This document shows, in pieces, positions 50,224-59,083 of a stretch of DNA of 64,000 bases (position 1 is the stretch's first letter; each line of letters begins with the position of its first letter). Under the pieces are notes generated by a model that saw only the letters and a program-made list of their open reading frames with translations, searched no databases and was not told the origin of the DNA. The position numbers and the translations under genes are program-made. Source of the stretch: Streptomyces spinoverrucosus (GTDB taxonomy: Bacteria > Actinomycetota > Actinomycetes > Streptomycetales > Streptomycetaceae); assembly GCF_015712165.1 (NCBI RefSeq), contig NZ_JADPZX010000001.1, forward strand, positions 1,426,001 to 1,490,000. The letters run 5' to 3'.

Positions 50224-51072
50224 ATGCCCACGCCCGCCTCGGCCACAGCACACGCGTACGCCCGCCTCACGGAAGCCGTCCCCAGCCTCGGCATCACAGA
50301 ACTGGACCCCACCGAGCCCTTCCCCACCACCCCCGGCTGGATCACCACCGCCGCCATAACCACACACAGCACCGCCCTCGACGACTTCCTGGCCCACGAC
50401 GACGCCCAGGTCGTCCGCGACTACGCCCAGCGCGCCCGCCCGGACGTGATCGCCAGCTTCGGCCTGCACCGCTACGCCTGGCCGGCCTGCCTCCTGATCA
50501 CCGTCCCCTGGTTCCTCAGCCGCCGCGTCCCCCGCTACCCCGTGACGCATGTCTCGTACAACCGCACGGCCCCCGGCCTGGCCATGGGCCGCCTCGCGGT
50601 CCGCCCGCACGGCTTCGCCTGCCTCCCCGGCGACCCGGCCGCCGCCCTGCCCGGCGCCACCGTGGTCCCGGACGAGGAGGCCCTGCGGACCGAGGTGCGC
50701 GCGGCGGTCGCCGAGCACCTCGAACCGGTCCTCGCCGCCTTCGGCCCCCGGATGCGCCGCCGCGGCCGCGCCCTGTGGGGTACGGCGACCGACGAGATCG
50801 TCGAGGGCCTCTGGTACGTCGCCCACCTCCTCGGCGAGCAGGACCGCGCGCGCCACGAACTGGAGCTGCTGCTGCCGGGCGCGACCAAGCCGTACGCCGG
50901 TTCGGCCGCCTTCCGCGAGCTCAAGGGCCCCAACGGCGAGACACTGCCCACCCGGGACCGGGCGAGCTGCTGCATGTTCTACACCCTGCGTCCCGAGGAC
51001 ACCTGCGCCACCTGCCCGCGCACCTGCGACGCGGACCGCGTCACCAAACTGCTGGCGACAACCGCCAGTTGA
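50224..51072 (+). CDS. FhuF-like [2Fe-2S] ferric-siderophore reductase
   Basis: A 282-aa cytoplasmic protein from ATG 50224 (MPTPASATAHAYARLTEAVP). The C-terminus has the FhuF cluster motif RASCCMFYTLRPED then TCATCPRTC, i.e. C-C-x10-C-x2-C plus one more Cys. The N-terminal two thirds resemble IucA/FhuF proteins (VTHVSYNRTAPGLAMGRLAV, GTATDEIVEGLWYVAHLLGE). It probably reduces ferric siderophores to release iron. An iron box directly upstream supports iron control. No siderophore genes are in the window. Confidence 0.87.
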   Translation: MPTPASATAHAYARLTEAVPSLGITELDPTEPFPTTPGWITTAAITTHSTALDDFLAHDDAQVVRDYAQRARPDVIASFGLHRYAWPACLLITVPWFLSRRVPRYPVTHVSYNRTAPGLAMGRLAVRPHGFACLPGDPAAALPGATVVPDEEALRTEVRAAVAEHLEPVLAAFGPRMRRRGRALWGTATDEIVEGLWYVAHLLGEQDRARHELELLLPGATKPYAGSAAFRELKGPNGETLPTRDRASCCMFYTLRPEDTCATCPRTCDADRVTKLLATTAS

Positions 51073-51336
51073 GCCTCCTGCGCCCCACCGCATCGCCCAC
51101 GCACAGGGAATTCACACCTCCCCCACCAGCCGCAGGAACTTTCAACACAACCACCCGTCCGGGTACTCTTACTCGAACTCAACTCCCGCCCCTCAAGCGG
51201 CAGTTCGAGCAGAACGCCGCCCCGGGCATCCCCTTGCACTTCATTGGCGGCCTCTTGCCCCGAAACCCCCTGAGGGCCGGTGGGTTTGGGCCACCATGGC
51301 GGGCGTTACGCCCTATCCCAATGCAAGGGACCCCAG

Positions 51337-52380
51337 ATGAGACTGACCGACATATCGCTGAACTGGCTGCTACCGTGCGCCGTACTGCTCGCGGGCATGC
51401 TGACGGCGGTTGCGGTACTCCAGCGCGGCAAGCGTTCCGCGGGGAAGGACGCGAGCGCGGACGACTCGTGGGAGCGCGCCGAGGAGCGCCGCAGACGCAA
51501 GGAGGCCATCTACGGCACCGCCTCCTATGTGCTCCTCTTCTGCTGTGCCGCGGTCGCCGCGGCCCTCTCCTTCAAAGGCCTCGTCGGCTTCGGCCAGCAG
51601 AACCTCGGCCTCTCCGGCGGCTGGGAGTATCTCGTGCCGTTCGGCCTCGACGGCGCGGCGATGTTCTGCTCCGTGCTCGCGGTGCGCGAGGCCAGCCACG
51701 GTGACGCGGCGCTCGGCTCCCGGATACTGGTGTGGACGTTCGCGGGCGCGGCGGCCTGGTTCAACTGGGTGCACGCCCCCCGCGGCCTCGGACACGACGG
51801 TGCCCCCCACTTCTTCGCGGGCATGTCCCTGTCGGCGGCGGTCCTCTTCGACCGCGCCCTGAAGCAGACCCGCCGGGCCGCGCTGCGCGAGCAGGGCCTG
51901 ATTCCGCGCCCGTTGCCGCAGATCCGCATCGTCCGCTGGCTGCGGGCGCCGCGTGAGACGTACAAGGCCTGGTCGCTGATGCTGCTGGAAGGCGTCCGCA
52001 CCCTCGACGAGGCGGTCGACGAGGTGCGCGAGGACAAGCGGCAGAAGGAGGAGGCCCGGCTGCGGCGGCGCGAGCAGCAGCGGCTGGAGCGGGCGCAGCT
52101 CAAGGCGATCAGCCGGGGCCACGGGCGCGGCTTCGTCGGCCGGAGCGGCGGACGGCACGTCGAGCTGCCCACGGTGGAGCAGGCCGAGCGCGTCTCCGCG
52201 GAGCCTGCCATATCCACCGGGGAGCCACTGCCCGTTCGCGCCCGGCCCTCACTTCAGCCCGTCCGCAGGGGCGCTGAGCCGGTCACCGTCGACCTCACCG
52301 CGGAGGACGACACAATGGCCCTCCCGCGTCTCGACTCCCTTGAGCGCAAGCTGAAGGACCTTGAGCAGCAGTTCGGCTAG
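51337..52380 (+). CDS. DUF2637 family membrane protein
   Basis: A 347-aa protein from ATG 51337 (MRLTDISLNWLLPCAVLLAG). It has one N-terminal transmembrane helix, a basic loop (RAEERRRRKEAIYGTASYVL), three further helices (FCCAAVAAALSFKGLVG, YLVPFGLDGAAMFCSVLAVR, FFAGMSLSAAVLFDRAL), and a long charged cytoplasmic tail with a coiled coil (EDKRQKEEARLRRREQQRLE). This is the DUF2637 pattern found in Streptomyces chromosomes and in SpdB-like plasmid-spread proteins. Role unproven. A hairpin terminator follows. Confidence 0.85.
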   Translation: MRLTDISLNWLLPCAVLLAGMLTAVAVLQRGKRSAGKDASADDSWERAEERRRRKEAIYGTASYVLLFCCAAVAAALSFKGLVGFGQQNLGLSGGWEYLVPFGLDGAAMFCSVLAVREASHGDAALGSRILVWTFAGAAAWFNWVHAPRGLGHDGAPHFFAGMSLSAAVLFDRALKQTRRAALREQGLIPRPLPQIRIVRWLRAPRETYKAWSLMLLEGVRTLDEAVDEVREDKRQKEEARLRRREQQRLERAQLKAISRGHGRGFVGRSGGRHVELPTVEQAERVSAEPAISTGEPLPVRARPSLQPVRRGAEPVTVDLTAEDDTMALPRLDSLERKLKDLEQQFG

Positions 52381-52399
52381 AGCCGGACAGCACGGGACC

Positions 52400-52428
52400 G
52401 GGGTGCGGTCCGACTCGGGCCGCACCCC
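52400..52428. terminator. Hairpin between convergent DUF2637 and ATPase genes
   Basis: Nine-base perfect arms GGGGTGCGG and CCGCACCCC with an 11-nt loop, flanked by further complementary GCAC/GTGC. It lies between stops at 52380 and 52448 and can act for both. Confidence 0.75.
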
Positions 52429-52447
52429 GTGCCGTTCGAGCGGCGTC

Positions 52448-52930
52448 TCAGGCGGCGTCCGCGTCGAGTTCGAACCACACCGACTTCCCCACCCCGTGCG
52501 GCCGTACGCCCCACGCGTCCGCGAGGGACTCCACCAGCACCAGCCCCCTGCCGTGCGTGTTGTCGTCGGCGTTCGCCACCCGCAGTCGCGGCGGTCGGGC
52601 CACGAAGTCCCGTACCTCCACCCGCAGTCCCCCGGGTCCGACGCAGGCCGTCAGGACCGCGTCGTCGTCGGTGTGGACGATGGCGTTGGTGACGAGTTCG
52701 CTGGTGAGCAGTTCCGCTATCTCCGCCCGGCCGGGCTGTCCCCAGTGCCGTAGCAGGTCGCGCAGCTCTCTGCGGGCCTCCGGGACCGCCCTCAGGTCCG
52801 CCCGCCCGAGTCTGCGCGTCAGTTGCGGCGCCTGTGCCTGCTCCGTGGCGCCGTCGGCCTCTTCCTCCACCGTCCCTGCCGAGAAGGCCCCGATCGCCGT
52901 GGGACCGCCCCCTCGTGCCTGCCTCTTCAT
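52448..52930 (-). CDS. RsbW-like ATP-binding protein
   Basis: A 160-aa histidine-kinase-like ATPase domain protein. After a roughly 45-residue variable N-terminus, it shows helix ARRELRDLLRHWGQPGRAEI, the N box AELLTSELVTNAIVHTDDDA, the G1 region VRDFVARPPRLRVANADD and the G2 box THGRGLVLVESLADAWGVRP. Such single-domain anti-sigma-like kinases are abundant in Streptomyces. Its partners might include the phosphatases in this window, but nothing links them directly. Confidence 0.87.
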   Translation of the reverse strand: MKRQARGGGPTAIGAFSAGTVEEEADGATEQAQAPQLTRRLGRADLRAVPEARRELRDLLRHWGQPGRAEIAELLTSELVTNAIVHTDDDAVLTACVGPGGLRVEVRDFVARPPRLRVANADDNTHGRGLVLVESLADAWGVRPHGVGKSVWFELDADAA

Positions 52931-53292
52931 GACCCCCGCCCGCGTGCCGATGTCGGTTCCCCTCCTGCTCGAACACGTTCACGGGGATGCTTGCCCGATG
53001 GGTACCGGGGACAGTCATGTGGAATTGTCAACGACCAGATGTTCGGCCACGGCCGGGCCCGCCACGGGCGCCCCGGCCGACCGCCGCCCGCGCGCCCGAC
53101 GCGGCCCGGCCCGCCATGACCGGCCCCAACTACCGGACTACGCCTGCCGATCCGGTCGTATCCGCCAATCCCGGGTGACCGCCGTTTGCCGACAGCCGCT
53201 CTCCGGCCACCGCACGGCCACCGTGGCGCGACCGTAGAGACTGGCCGAAACCATGCGGCACTGCGCCAGTAGAGGCCGTACGCCGGACAGGC
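52931..53292. other. Intergenic region upstream of the RsbW-like gene
   Basis: About 360 bp with no supported gene. A minus-strand TTGACA (53026-53031) could be a -35 box for the ATPase gene, but a matching -10 is weak. The rest is GC-rich with no clear hairpin. Confidence 0.35.
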
Positions 53293-55035
53293 CTAAGGCC
53301 GGGGCACATTGCGGAGGTTGGAGCGGGCCAGCTGGAGCATCCGGCCGACGCCGCCGTCCAGCACGATCTTCGAGGCGGACAGGGCGAACCCGGTCACCAT
53401 CTCGGCCTTGATCTTCGGCGGGATGGACAGGGCGTTGGGATCGGTGACGACGTCGACGAGTGCGGGTCCCTTGTGCCGGAAGGCGTCCTTGAGGGCGCCG
53501 GCGAGCTGCTTGGGCTTCTCGACGCGGACGCCGTACGCGCCGCAGGCGCGGGCCACTGCGGCGAAATCGGGATTGGTGGCGGCCGTGCCGTACGACGGCA
53601 GGCCGGCGACCATCATCTCCAGCTCGACCATCCCGAGGGAGGAGTTGTTGAACAGCACGACCTTCACCGGCAGGTCGTGCTGGACCAGGGTCAGGAAGTC
53701 CCCCATCAGCATGGTGAATCCGCCGTCCCCCGACATCGACACGACCTGCCGGCGACGGTCGGTGAACTGGGCGCCGATCGCCATCGGCAGCGCGTTCGCC
53801 ATCGAGCCGTGGGAGAACGAACCGATGACGCGGCGGCGGCCGTTGGGCGAGATGTACCTGGCGGCCCAGACATTGCACATACCGGTGTCGACAGTGAACA
53901 CCGCGTCGGTGTCGGCGACTTCGTCGAGGACGGACGCCACGTACTCGGGGTGGATCGGGATGTGCTTCTCCACCTTCCTGGTGTACGCCTTGACGACCCC
54001 TTCCAGCGCGTCCGCGTGCTTCTTGAGCATCTTGTCGAGGAAGCGCCGGTTCTCCTTGGTCTTCACGCGGGGGACGAGACAGCGCAGCGTCTCCCGGACG
54101 TCCCCCCAGACGGCCAGGTCCAGCTTGGAGCGGCGGCCCAGGTGCTCGGGGCGCACGTCGACCTGGGCGATCCGCACGTCGTCGGGGAGGAAGGCGTTGT
54201 ACGGGAAGTCGGTGCCGAGCAGGATCAGCAGGTCGCACTCGTGGGTGGCCTCGTAGGCGGCGCCGTAGCCGAGGAGTCCGCTCATTCCGACGTCGAACTT
54301 GTTGTCGTACTGGATCCACTCCTTGCCGCGCAGGGCGTGCCCGACCGGAGACTTGATCTTCTCGGCGAACTCCATCACCTCGGCGTGCGCCCCGGCCGTG
54401 CCGCTTCCGCAGAAGAGGGTGACCTTCTCGGCCTCGTCGATCAGTTCGACGAGGCGGTCGATCTCGGCGTCGCCGGGGCGGACGGTGGGGCGGGAGGTGA
54501 CCAGGGCGCTCTCGGGGGCCCGGTCGGGGGCGGGCCGGTCGGCGATGTCGCCCGGCAGGGTGACGACGCTGACGCCGCCGCGACCGACGGCGTGCTGGAT
54601 GGCGGTCTGCAGCAGCCTCGGCATCTGCTGCGGGCTGGAGATCATCTCGCTGTAGTGGCTGCACTCCTGGAACAGCCGGTCGGGGTGGGTCTCCTGGAAG
54701 TAGCCGAGGCCGATCTCGCCGGACGGGATGTGCGAGGCGAGGGCGAGGACCGGGGCCATGGAGCGGTGGGCGTCGTACAGGCCGTTGATGAGGTGCAGGT
54801 TGCCGGGTCCGCAGGAGCCGGCGCAGGCCGCCAGTTTCCCGGTGATCTGGGCCTCCGCGCCCGCCGCGAAGGCGGCGGTCTCCTCGTGCCGTACGGAGAT
54901 CCAGTCGATGGCGGAGTTGCGGCGGACCGCGTCGACGACCGGGTTGAGGCTGTCGCCGACGACGCCGTACAGGCGTTTGACTCCGGCGCGGGCGAGGATG
55001 TCGACGAACTGTTCGGCGACGTTCTGCTTGGCCAT
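53293..55035 (-). CDS. poxB: Thiamine-diphosphate pyruvate dehydrogenase/oxidase
   Basis: A 580-aa PoxB-type enzyme starting MAKQNVAEQFVDILARAGVK at ATG 55035. The N-terminal ThDP domain carries the catalytic Glu in DWISVRHEETAAFAAGAEAQ; a central domain follows (VTLFCGSGTAGAHAEVMEFA); the C-terminal domain has the ThDP/Mg motif VVSMSGDGGFTMLMGDFLTL ending in NNSS. It decarboxylates pyruvate to acetate, passing electrons to quinones or oxygen. The C-terminal membrane-binding tail of E. coli PoxB is short or absent. It lies in its own unit between the PP2C-like and ATPase genes. Confidence 0.92.
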   Translation of the reverse strand: MAKQNVAEQFVDILARAGVKRLYGVVGDSLNPVVDAVRRNSAIDWISVRHEETAAFAAGAEAQITGKLAACAGSCGPGNLHLINGLYDAHRSMAPVLALASHIPSGEIGLGYFQETHPDRLFQECSHYSEMISSPQQMPRLLQTAIQHAVGRGGVSVVTLPGDIADRPAPDRAPESALVTSRPTVRPGDAEIDRLVELIDEAEKVTLFCGSGTAGAHAEVMEFAEKIKSPVGHALRGKEWIQYDNKFDVGMSGLLGYGAAYEATHECDLLILLGTDFPYNAFLPDDVRIAQVDVRPEHLGRRSKLDLAVWGDVRETLRCLVPRVKTKENRRFLDKMLKKHADALEGVVKAYTRKVEKHIPIHPEYVASVLDEVADTDAVFTVDTGMCNVWAARYISPNGRRRVIGSFSHGSMANALPMAIGAQFTDRRRQVVSMSGDGGFTMLMGDFLTLVQHDLPVKVVLFNNSSLGMVELEMMVAGLPSYGTAATNPDFAAVARACGAYGVRVEKPKQLAGALKDAFRHKGPALVDVVTDPNALSIPPKIKAEMVTGFALSASKIVLDGGVGRMLQLARSNLRNVPRP

Positions 55036-55090
55036 GGCTCGATGCACCCCTTCGGCTCTCGTTGGGTCCATCAATCCACAGGGTGGGCCC

Positions 55091-56446
55091 CTACGCCTCC
55101 CAGACGGCCGCCACCGTACGGTCGTCGGCGTAGCCCTTCACCCGTACCTGGGTGTCGGCGAGGAAGGCGGCGAGGCCCGGTGGCTGCGGTGCCGACCACC
55201 GCTCTCGCAGATGCGCGGGCAGCTCCGGTTCGCCGCGCAGCGGCTCGGCCAGGCCGTCCGTGCACATCAGGAGCGTGTCGCCCGGTCGGGCGACGGAGGC
55301 GCGGAAGCGGAAGGGTTCGCGGGGCGGTTCGGGGGCCGGTTCGTAGGGGCTCGGCGGGGTGGGGATGCCGAGGTCCATGGTGAGCCGGTCGCCACCGGGG
55401 GTCTCGGCGGGCGGTGACCCGAAGCCGAGGACGGGTTCGCCGGCGACCTCGCCGATCTGCGGTTCGATGTCCTGCCAGGCGCCGTCGCGCAGCCGGAACA
55501 GGCCGCCGGCGCCGACGCCGAAGAAGACGCGGGTACGGCATCCGGGGTCGGCGGGCAGCAGCAGGCAGCGCAGGGTGGCGGCGTACTCGTCGGGCCTGAG
55601 GCCCTGTTCGGCGGCGCTCGCGCGGAGTTTGCCGAGGCTGCGGTCGGTGAGGCGGTGCAGGCCGGACTTCAGGTCGCCGCGCCGGCCGGCCCGGATGTCC
55701 TCGGCGAGCCGCTCATGGCTGCGCCCGACCGCCCGCCCGATCCACCGGCACACCTCGGCGGCGGCGCGGTGCGCCCCGGCGGTGGCCCGTACGCCGGTGG
55801 CCATCGCGACCAGCACGAGCGCGTCGTCGCCGGTGCCGAACCGCGCGGTGAGCAGCGCGTCGCGGCGGGGCTCGCCCCGGTACCGCGCGGAGTCCCCGCG
55901 CACGGAGGCCGCGCGCAGTGTGCAGGCCCCGTAGTGGGCGCCGTCCAGCATGGTGTCGGCGACCAGGCCGCCGAGGTCGTCCGGGTCGGCGGGCGGGAGG
56001 GCGGTGGGTTCGGGGTCGTAGGTAGGTGGGCCGGAGCCCACGTGGTGGAGAAGGGTGCGGGTGACCGGGCTCGGGCGGGCCGGTGGCGGTGGGGGCGGCG
56101 GGGGTGGATCCGCGAAGGTGGGGGACGGGGTGCCGGTGGTCGAGGTGGTGGGGCCTTGGGGAGGAAGGGGGCGTGGGGTGGGTACGGCGGGGACCGGCCC
56201 GGCGTCGTGCGGCTCGGGGACGCCGGGACGATCGGCGGTGTCCCGCGGCGGCCGTGCGCCGCTGCGCGGCTTCGGTAAGACGTCCCGGGCATCGGGCGGT
56301 CCGGTCACCGCGCCCGACGCCGAGGCGAAGCGGTCGTCCAGTGAGTCGGGCGTGCGCGTGGGGCCCGTGTCCTCGGTGGTGTCGTCGTACAGCTGCCCCC
56401 ACCAGTCGTCGGAGTGACCGGCGGGCCTTCCCCCCTGCTGGCTCAT
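55091..56446 (-). CDS. PP2C-like protein with an altered metal site
   Basis: A 451-aa protein starting MSQQGGRPAGHSDDWWGQLY at ATG 56446. A Pro-rich linker (about 85-165) leads to a PP2C_2-like domain: TLRAASVRGDSARYRGEPRR then DALLTARFG, ALVLVAMATGVRATAGAHRA, RPGDTLLMCTDGLAEPLRGE and GYADDRTVAAVWEA. In most PP2C proteins the second motif reads VADG; here it is ATG, so one metal-binding Asp is missing. The late DG and DD motifs remain. It may be inactive or a binding protein. Divergent from the LuxR-type regulator. Confidence 0.75.
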   Translation of the reverse strand: MSQQGGRPAGHSDDWWGQLYDDTTEDTGPTRTPDSLDDRFASASGAVTGPPDARDVLPKPRSGARPPRDTADRPGVPEPHDAGPVPAVPTPRPLPPQGPTTSTTGTPSPTFADPPPPPPPPPARPSPVTRTLLHHVGSGPPTYDPEPTALPPADPDDLGGLVADTMLDGAHYGACTLRAASVRGDSARYRGEPRRDALLTARFGTGDDALVLVAMATGVRATAGAHRAAAEVCRWIGRAVGRSHERLAEDIRAGRRGDLKSGLHRLTDRSLGKLRASAAEQGLRPDEYAATLRCLLLPADPGCRTRVFFGVGAGGLFRLRDGAWQDIEPQIGEVAGEPVLGFGSPPAETPGGDRLTMDLGIPTPPSPYEPAPEPPREPFRFRASVARPGDTLLMCTDGLAEPLRGEPELPAHLRERWSAPQPPGLAAFLADTQVRVKGYADDRTVAAVWEA

Positions 56447-56702
56447 GCCCCCAATTGTCCACCGCACGGGCCGGATGAAAACGGGGCGTTCGGAAAATGA
56501 TGAGGGCCGCCGGGCGGTTCCACCCCCCACGGGAGAACCGCCCGGCGACGTCGAAGGGCCCGGCCCCCCGTCGGCGCCGGTGGCCCCACCTTCGCAGAGT
56601 TACGGGCGGTACGGCGATGATGTGCCGAGGCGGTTTTGCGCCGTGGCCGGTTTCCGCCACGGCCGCACCGCGGGGTCCGGATTCCGGGGAGGGCGACGGT
56701 TG

Positions 56703-57686
56703 ATGCTGGCGGCGATAGGCCTGGACGGGACACATGAGTCGGCGTATCGCGCGCTGGTGGCGGTGGGCGCCGCCGACGTGTCCGATCTGGCCCGGCGGCT
56801 GACCCTCGGCGAGCACGACACGGAGCGCGCGCTGCGCCGCCTGGAACGGCACGGTCTCGCCGCCCAGTCGTCCGCGCGGCCCGGCCGCTGGGTGGCCGCC
56901 CCGCCGGGTGTGGCGCTGGGCGCGCTGCTCACCCAACGACGGCACGAACTGGAGCAGGCGGAGCTGGCGGCCGCGCTGCTGGCCGAGGAGTACCGGGCGG
57001 CGGCGGCCGAACCGGCCGTGCACGACCTGGTCGAGGTGGTGATCGGCGCGGCGGCGGTGACGCAGCGGTTCCTGCAGTTGCAGCTGGGGGCGACCGACGA
57101 GGTGTGCGCGCTGGTCACCGGTACGCCGGTGGCCGTGACCGGCGAGGAGAACCACGCGGAGGAGCAGGCCGCCGCCCGGGGCGTGCGCTACCGGGTCGTG
57201 GTCGAGCGGGCGGTGCTGGATCAGCCGGACGGCGTGACCGAGCTGGGCGCGGCGCTCGGCCGGGGTGAGGAGGTGCGGGTGGTGGACCAGGTGCCGACGA
57301 AGCTGGTCGTCGCGGACCGCGCGCTCGCCCTGGTGCCGCTCACCTCGCCGACCGCGGAACCGGCCGCTCTGGTGGTGCACGCGAGTGGGCTGCTGGAACT
57401 GCTGGCGGGCCTGTTCGAGTCGGTGTGGCGGGAGGCGCTGCCGCTGCGGCTCGGCGACACCGGCGTCACCGAGCAGGGCCCCGAGGGTCCCGACGGCACC
57501 GATCTGGAGATCCTGTCCCTGCTGCTGGCCGGCCTGACCGACGCGAGCGTCGCCAGACAGCTCGACCTGGGCCTGAGGACCGTACAGCGGCGGGCGAAAC
57601 GGCTGATGGAGCTGACGGGGGTGACTACCCGGCTGCAGCTGGGGTGGCACGCGTATGAGCGGGGGTGGGTGGCCCGGGAACGCTGA
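56703..57686 (+). CDS. LuxR-type regulator with an N-terminal TrmB-like HTH
   Basis: A 327-aa protein from ATG 56703. The first 75 residues form a TrmB-like winged helix (SAYRALVAVGAADVSDLARR, LTLGEHDTERALRRLERHGL). A central roughly 180-residue domain follows, and a C-terminal LuxR helix-turn-helix (DLEILSLLLAGLTDASVARQ, LDLGLRTVQRRAKRLMELTG) closes the protein. This two-HTH layout is common among Streptomyces orphan regulators. No receiver domain is present, so it is not a response regulator. It overlaps the extended start of the DUF456 frame and may be cotranscribed with it. Confidence 0.85.
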   Translation: MLAAIGLDGTHESAYRALVAVGAADVSDLARRLTLGEHDTERALRRLERHGLAAQSSARPGRWVAAPPGVALGALLTQRRHELEQAELAAALLAEEYRAAAAEPAVHDLVEVVIGAAAVTQRFLQLQLGATDEVCALVTGTPVAVTGEENHAEEQAAARGVRYRVVVERAVLDQPDGVTELGAALGRGEEVRVVDQVPTKLVVADRALALVPLTSPTAEPAALVVHASGLLELLAGLFESVWREALPLRLGDTGVTEQGPEGPDGTDLEILSLLLAGLTDASVARQLDLGLRTVQRRAKRLMELTGVTTRLQLGWHAYERGWVARER

Positions 57687-57718
57687 CGGTTCCGCGCGCA
57701 CGCGCCGGGGAGCAGCCG

Positions 57719-58261
57719 ATGCCCGCCGCCCCACCCCGGCGACCTGCGAGTCTCCCCGGGCTCCTGCACGCTGGGCAGATGGGAGTGTGGCAGCTCCTGC
57801 TGGCCGGCCTGGTCATGGTGTTCGGCCTGTGCGGAGTGCTGGTGCCCGGTGTTCCGGGGTCGTGGCTGGTGTGGGCCGCGGTGATGTGGTGGGCGCTGCA
57901 GGATCCACGGCCGGTCGCCTGGTTCCTGCTGGTCGGCGCCACCGTCGCGCTGTTCCTGTCGCAGGTGGTGCGCTGGGCCCTGCCGCCCCGCCGGCTCCAG
58001 GAGTCCGGCGCCACCCCCCGGATGGCGGTGTACGCCGGACTCGGCGCGCTCGTCGGCTTCGTCGTCGTCCCCGTCGTCGGCGCGATCCCCGGCTTCATGG
58101 CCGGTATCTACCTCTGCGAACGCCTCCGACTCGGCCGCCACGGCGAGGCCAGGGCCGCCCTGCGCACGGCGATGCGCTCGGGCGGGTCCAATGTGCTCGC
58201 GGAGCTGTTCACCTGCCTGCTGATCATGGGCGCGTGGCTGGGCGTGGTGATCTGGGCCTGA
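57719..58261 (+). CDS. DUF456 family membrane protein
   Basis: A 180-aa protein; ATG 57719 follows GGGGAG at six bases, though ATG 57779 (MGVWQLLLAGLVMVFGLCGV) is also reasonable and starts at the first helix. Five hydrophobic segments are seen, including PGVPGSWLVWAAVMWWALQD and the glycine-rich VYAGLGALVGFVVVPVVGAI and FMAGIYLCERLRLGRHGEAR, diagnostic of DUF456. Function unknown. It ends 26 bp before the MITE-like element. Confidence 0.85.
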   Translation: MPAAPPRRPASLPGLLHAGQMGVWQLLLAGLVMVFGLCGVLVPGVPGSWLVWAAVMWWALQDPRPVAWFLLVGATVALFLSQVVRWALPPRRLQESGATPRMAVYAGLGALVGFVVVPVVGAIPGFMAGIYLCERLRLGRHGEARAALRTAMRSGGSNVLAELFTCLLIMGAWLGVVIWA

Positions 58262-58287
58262 CCTGCCGGACGACGGGACGTCGGCTT

Positions 58288-58404
58288 CTAGGGCCTGTTG
58301 CGAAAGTGGCCTCGTCGCCCGGAGGGCGGCCGCGCGGCGTCCGGTGCGCCGAGAGTGCGTGCCGGGCGTCGCGCGGCAGAGGCCACTTTCGCAACAGGCC
58401 CTAG
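58288..58404. mobile_element. MITE-like element with perfect 26-bp terminal inverted repeats
   Basis: 117 bp with no coding capacity. Arms at 58288-58313 and 58379-58404 are exact complements, each running CTAGGGCCTGTTGCGAAAGT then GGCCTC from its outer end. The 65-bp centre has no homology I recognise. GGGCCTGTTGCGAAAGT resembles ends of IS5-type elements from Streptomyces, and the terminal CTAG on both sides would fit a 4-bp target duplication of the YTAR type. Its right end overlaps the lysE stop codon. The alternative is an unusually long bidirectional terminator between convergent genes. Confidence 0.75.
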
Positions 58405-59042
58405 TCCTTGCGGCCGGTCGTCGCCACGGTCACGCCGAGGCCGATCATGGTCAGGCCGCCGATGCCGCCGACGGCCGCGAGCCGCCCGGGGGAACGGGCG
58501 AACCAGTTCCGCGCGCCGGCCGCCACCAGCCCCCACACGCTGTCGCAGGCGACCGCGATGACGTTGAAGACCAGGCCGAGCAGCAGCATCTGCGTGATGA
58601 CGTGCCCCTGGGCGCGGTCGACGAACTGGGGCAGTACGGCGGCGAAGAACACGATCGTCTTCGGGTTGGTCACCCCGACCGCGAACCCCTCCCACAGCGT
58701 GCGCAGCCGCCCGTGGGCGACCTCCGCCGCCCCGCCGAACGCCGCCCGCAGCGTGTGACGCTGCCGTATCGCGCGCACACCCAGGTGAATCAGATAGGCG
58801 GCGCCCGCCAGCTTCAGCGCCAGGAAGACGACGGCCGACCGCTCCACGACGGCCCCGACGCCGAACGCCACGGCGACCACGAGGACGTACGCCCCCAGGG
58901 TGTTCCCCACGACCGTGGTCAGCGCGGCCCGGCGCCCCTGCGCCAGGGCCCGCCCGATCACGAAGAGCACGCTCGGCCCCGGCACCACGATCAGCAGGAA
59001 CGACATGGCGGCGAACGCCACGAGTCGATCGGTCGACATCAT
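58401..59042 (-). CDS. LysE/RhtB-family amino-acid exporter
   Basis: A 213-aa, six-helix exporter starting at ATG 59042 (or 59039). It has the family features FLLIVVPGPSVLFVIGRALA in helix 1, VVGNTLGAYVLVVAVAFGVG, LAGAAYLIHLGVRAIRQRH and GFAVGVTNPKTIVFFAAVLP. It likely exports an amino acid or homoserine-type metabolite. The last codon is followed by TAG at 58401-58403, which lies inside the inverted-repeat element, so the native C-terminus may originally have been longer. Confidence 0.88.
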   Translation of the reverse strand: MMSTDRLVAFAAMSFLLIVVPGPSVLFVIGRALAQGRRAALTTVVGNTLGAYVLVVAVAFGVGAVVERSAVVFLALKLAGAAYLIHLGVRAIRQRHTLRAAFGGAAEVAHGRLRTLWEGFAVGVTNPKTIVFFAAVLPQFVDRAQGHVITQMLLLGLVFNVIAVACDSVWGLVAAGARNWFARSPGRLAAVGGIGGLTMIGLGVTVATTGRKD

Positions 59043-59083
59043 GCCGCCCACGCAATCACGCGGGCGGCCAGAGGTTCAATCGG

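Noticed and set aside
55713..57734. A long minus-strand frame across the PP2C-like and LuxR-type genes
   Set aside because: Composition is Arg/Gln/His-rich antisense and it overlaps two supported genes on both strands.
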